Shown here piece after piece: positions 5,890 to 6,383 of a stretch of 6,383 nt of DNA (positions within the stretch are counted from its first letter, which is position 1; every line of letters begins with the position of its first letter). The notes beneath the pieces were generated by a model. The model had not been told where the DNA came from and ran no database searches. It worked only from the letters and a program-made list of their open reading frames with translations. This DNA comes from GCA-2687515 sp046582475 (lineage in GTDB: Bacteria; Pseudomonadota; Alphaproteobacteria; Rhodospirillales; UBA2165). The stretch lies in assembly GCA_046582475.1 (NCBI GenBank), contig JAYGEH010000458.1, positions 1 to 6,383 on the forward strand, written 5' to 3'. The position numbers and the translations under genes are program-made.

Positions 5890-6383
5890 ATGCCGCCCGC
5901 CGATTTTATTCATCTTCGCGTCCACACCGCCTATTCCCTGTTGGAAGGCGCCATAAAAGTTCCCGATCTGGTCAAGCAATGCCAGGGCATGCACATGCCG
6001 GCGGTGGCCATGACCGACACGGTCAATCTGTTCGGCGCCATGGAATTTTCCGGCAAATGCGCCGCAGCCGGTGTCCAGCCGATCATCGGCAGCCAGCTCG
6101 CGGTGACGTCCTATCGGGGCGCCGGTGATCAGACGGAAGCCGCCCAGCGGCCAACCGCCGCCGCCGCCGCCGAAGCCCCCGACCAGCTTGTGGTTTTGGC
6201 GCAAAATGAAACCGGCTATGGCAACCTGTTGAAATTAATCAGCAAATCCCACTTGGACCCGGATGGGGGGGCCGAGCCGCGATTGTCCTTGGAAGACGTC
6301 GAAGCCCAGGCGAGCGGGCTCATCGCGCTGACCGGCGGGCCGGCGGGAGGGCTCGGGCGATTGCTGGCGAGCGGCCAGACGCC
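5890..6383 (+). CDS. dnaE: DNA polymerase III alpha subunit, N-terminal part (runs off the window)
   Basis: Start of the replicative DNA polymerase catalytic subunit; 164 full codons are visible out of a family of about 1,150 residues. The PHP domain opens with MPPADFIHLRVHTAYSLLEG, whose His8 and His12 correspond to the first PHP metal-site histidines of E. coli DnaE (VHLRVHSDYS). It continues with MPAVAMTDTVNLFGAMEFSG (35-54) and QPIIGSQLAV (63-72), then LVVLAQNETGYGNLLKLIS. A short Ala-rich linker (about 83-96) between these blocks looks lineage-specific. ATG 5890 matches the usual family start but lacks a clear Shine-Dalgarno; an in-frame ATG at 5854 would add 12 residues, and an in-frame TAA at 5827 bounds the frame. 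Polymerase, thumb and tau-binding regions lie outside the window. Confidence 0.95.
   Translation, partial: MPPADFIHLRVHTAYSLLEGAIKVPDLVKQCQGMHMPAVAMTDTVNLFGAMEFSGKCAAAGVQPIIGSQLAVTSYRGAGDQTEAAQRPTAAAAAEAPDQLVVLAQNETGYGNLLKLISKSHLDPDGGAEPRLSLEDVEAQASGLIALTGGPAGGLGRLLASGQT

Overview
The window is GC-rich chromosomal DNA from an alphaproteobacterium, probably Rhodospirillales-like. The gene order proS, lolC, lolD, dnaE is a familiar alphaproteobacterial cluster, the prolyl-tRNA synthetase is the short alphaproteobacterial type, and coding usage favours GCC and GCG. All genes read on the + strand. No RNA genes, CRISPR arrays, transposases or phage genes were seen.

Layout. Positions 1-220 hold the 3' end of a DNA-3-methyladenine glycosylase I gene (tag); the family's expected C-terminus lies in another frame (147-233), so the gene appears frameshifted. 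Positions 221-361 are an AT-richer gap carrying a twice-repeated palindromic element. Positions 362-1516 encode an unrecognised secreted protein in which a long alanine-rich helical stretch separates two short ordinary segments, each with one cysteine. Then come proS (1598-2920), lolC (2926-4170) and lolD (4185-4865), tightly packed and probably one operon. A metallo-beta-lactamase-fold hydrolase (4902-5774) has its own strong ribosome binding site. A perfect 9-bp inverted repeat (5795-5830) precedes dnaE, whose N-terminal PHP domain starts at 5890 and runs off the window.

How the genes fit together. LolC and LolD are the permease and ATPase of the inner-membrane complex that releases outer-membrane lipoproteins. 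ProS charges tRNA-Pro and DnaE is the replicative polymerase alpha subunit, so this is mainly a housekeeping block. The alanine-rich exported protein and the hydrolase are the accessory elements.

Most worth a second look: a Gly-to-Asp change in the Walker A motif of LolD, the tag frameshift that removes the predicted zinc-binding His and Cys, the alanine-rich insertion in a small secreted protein, and the paired elements upstream of it. The first two could be real lesions or sequence errors. I found no convincing new multi-gene system; the alanine-rich protein is the nearest thing to an undescribed object.
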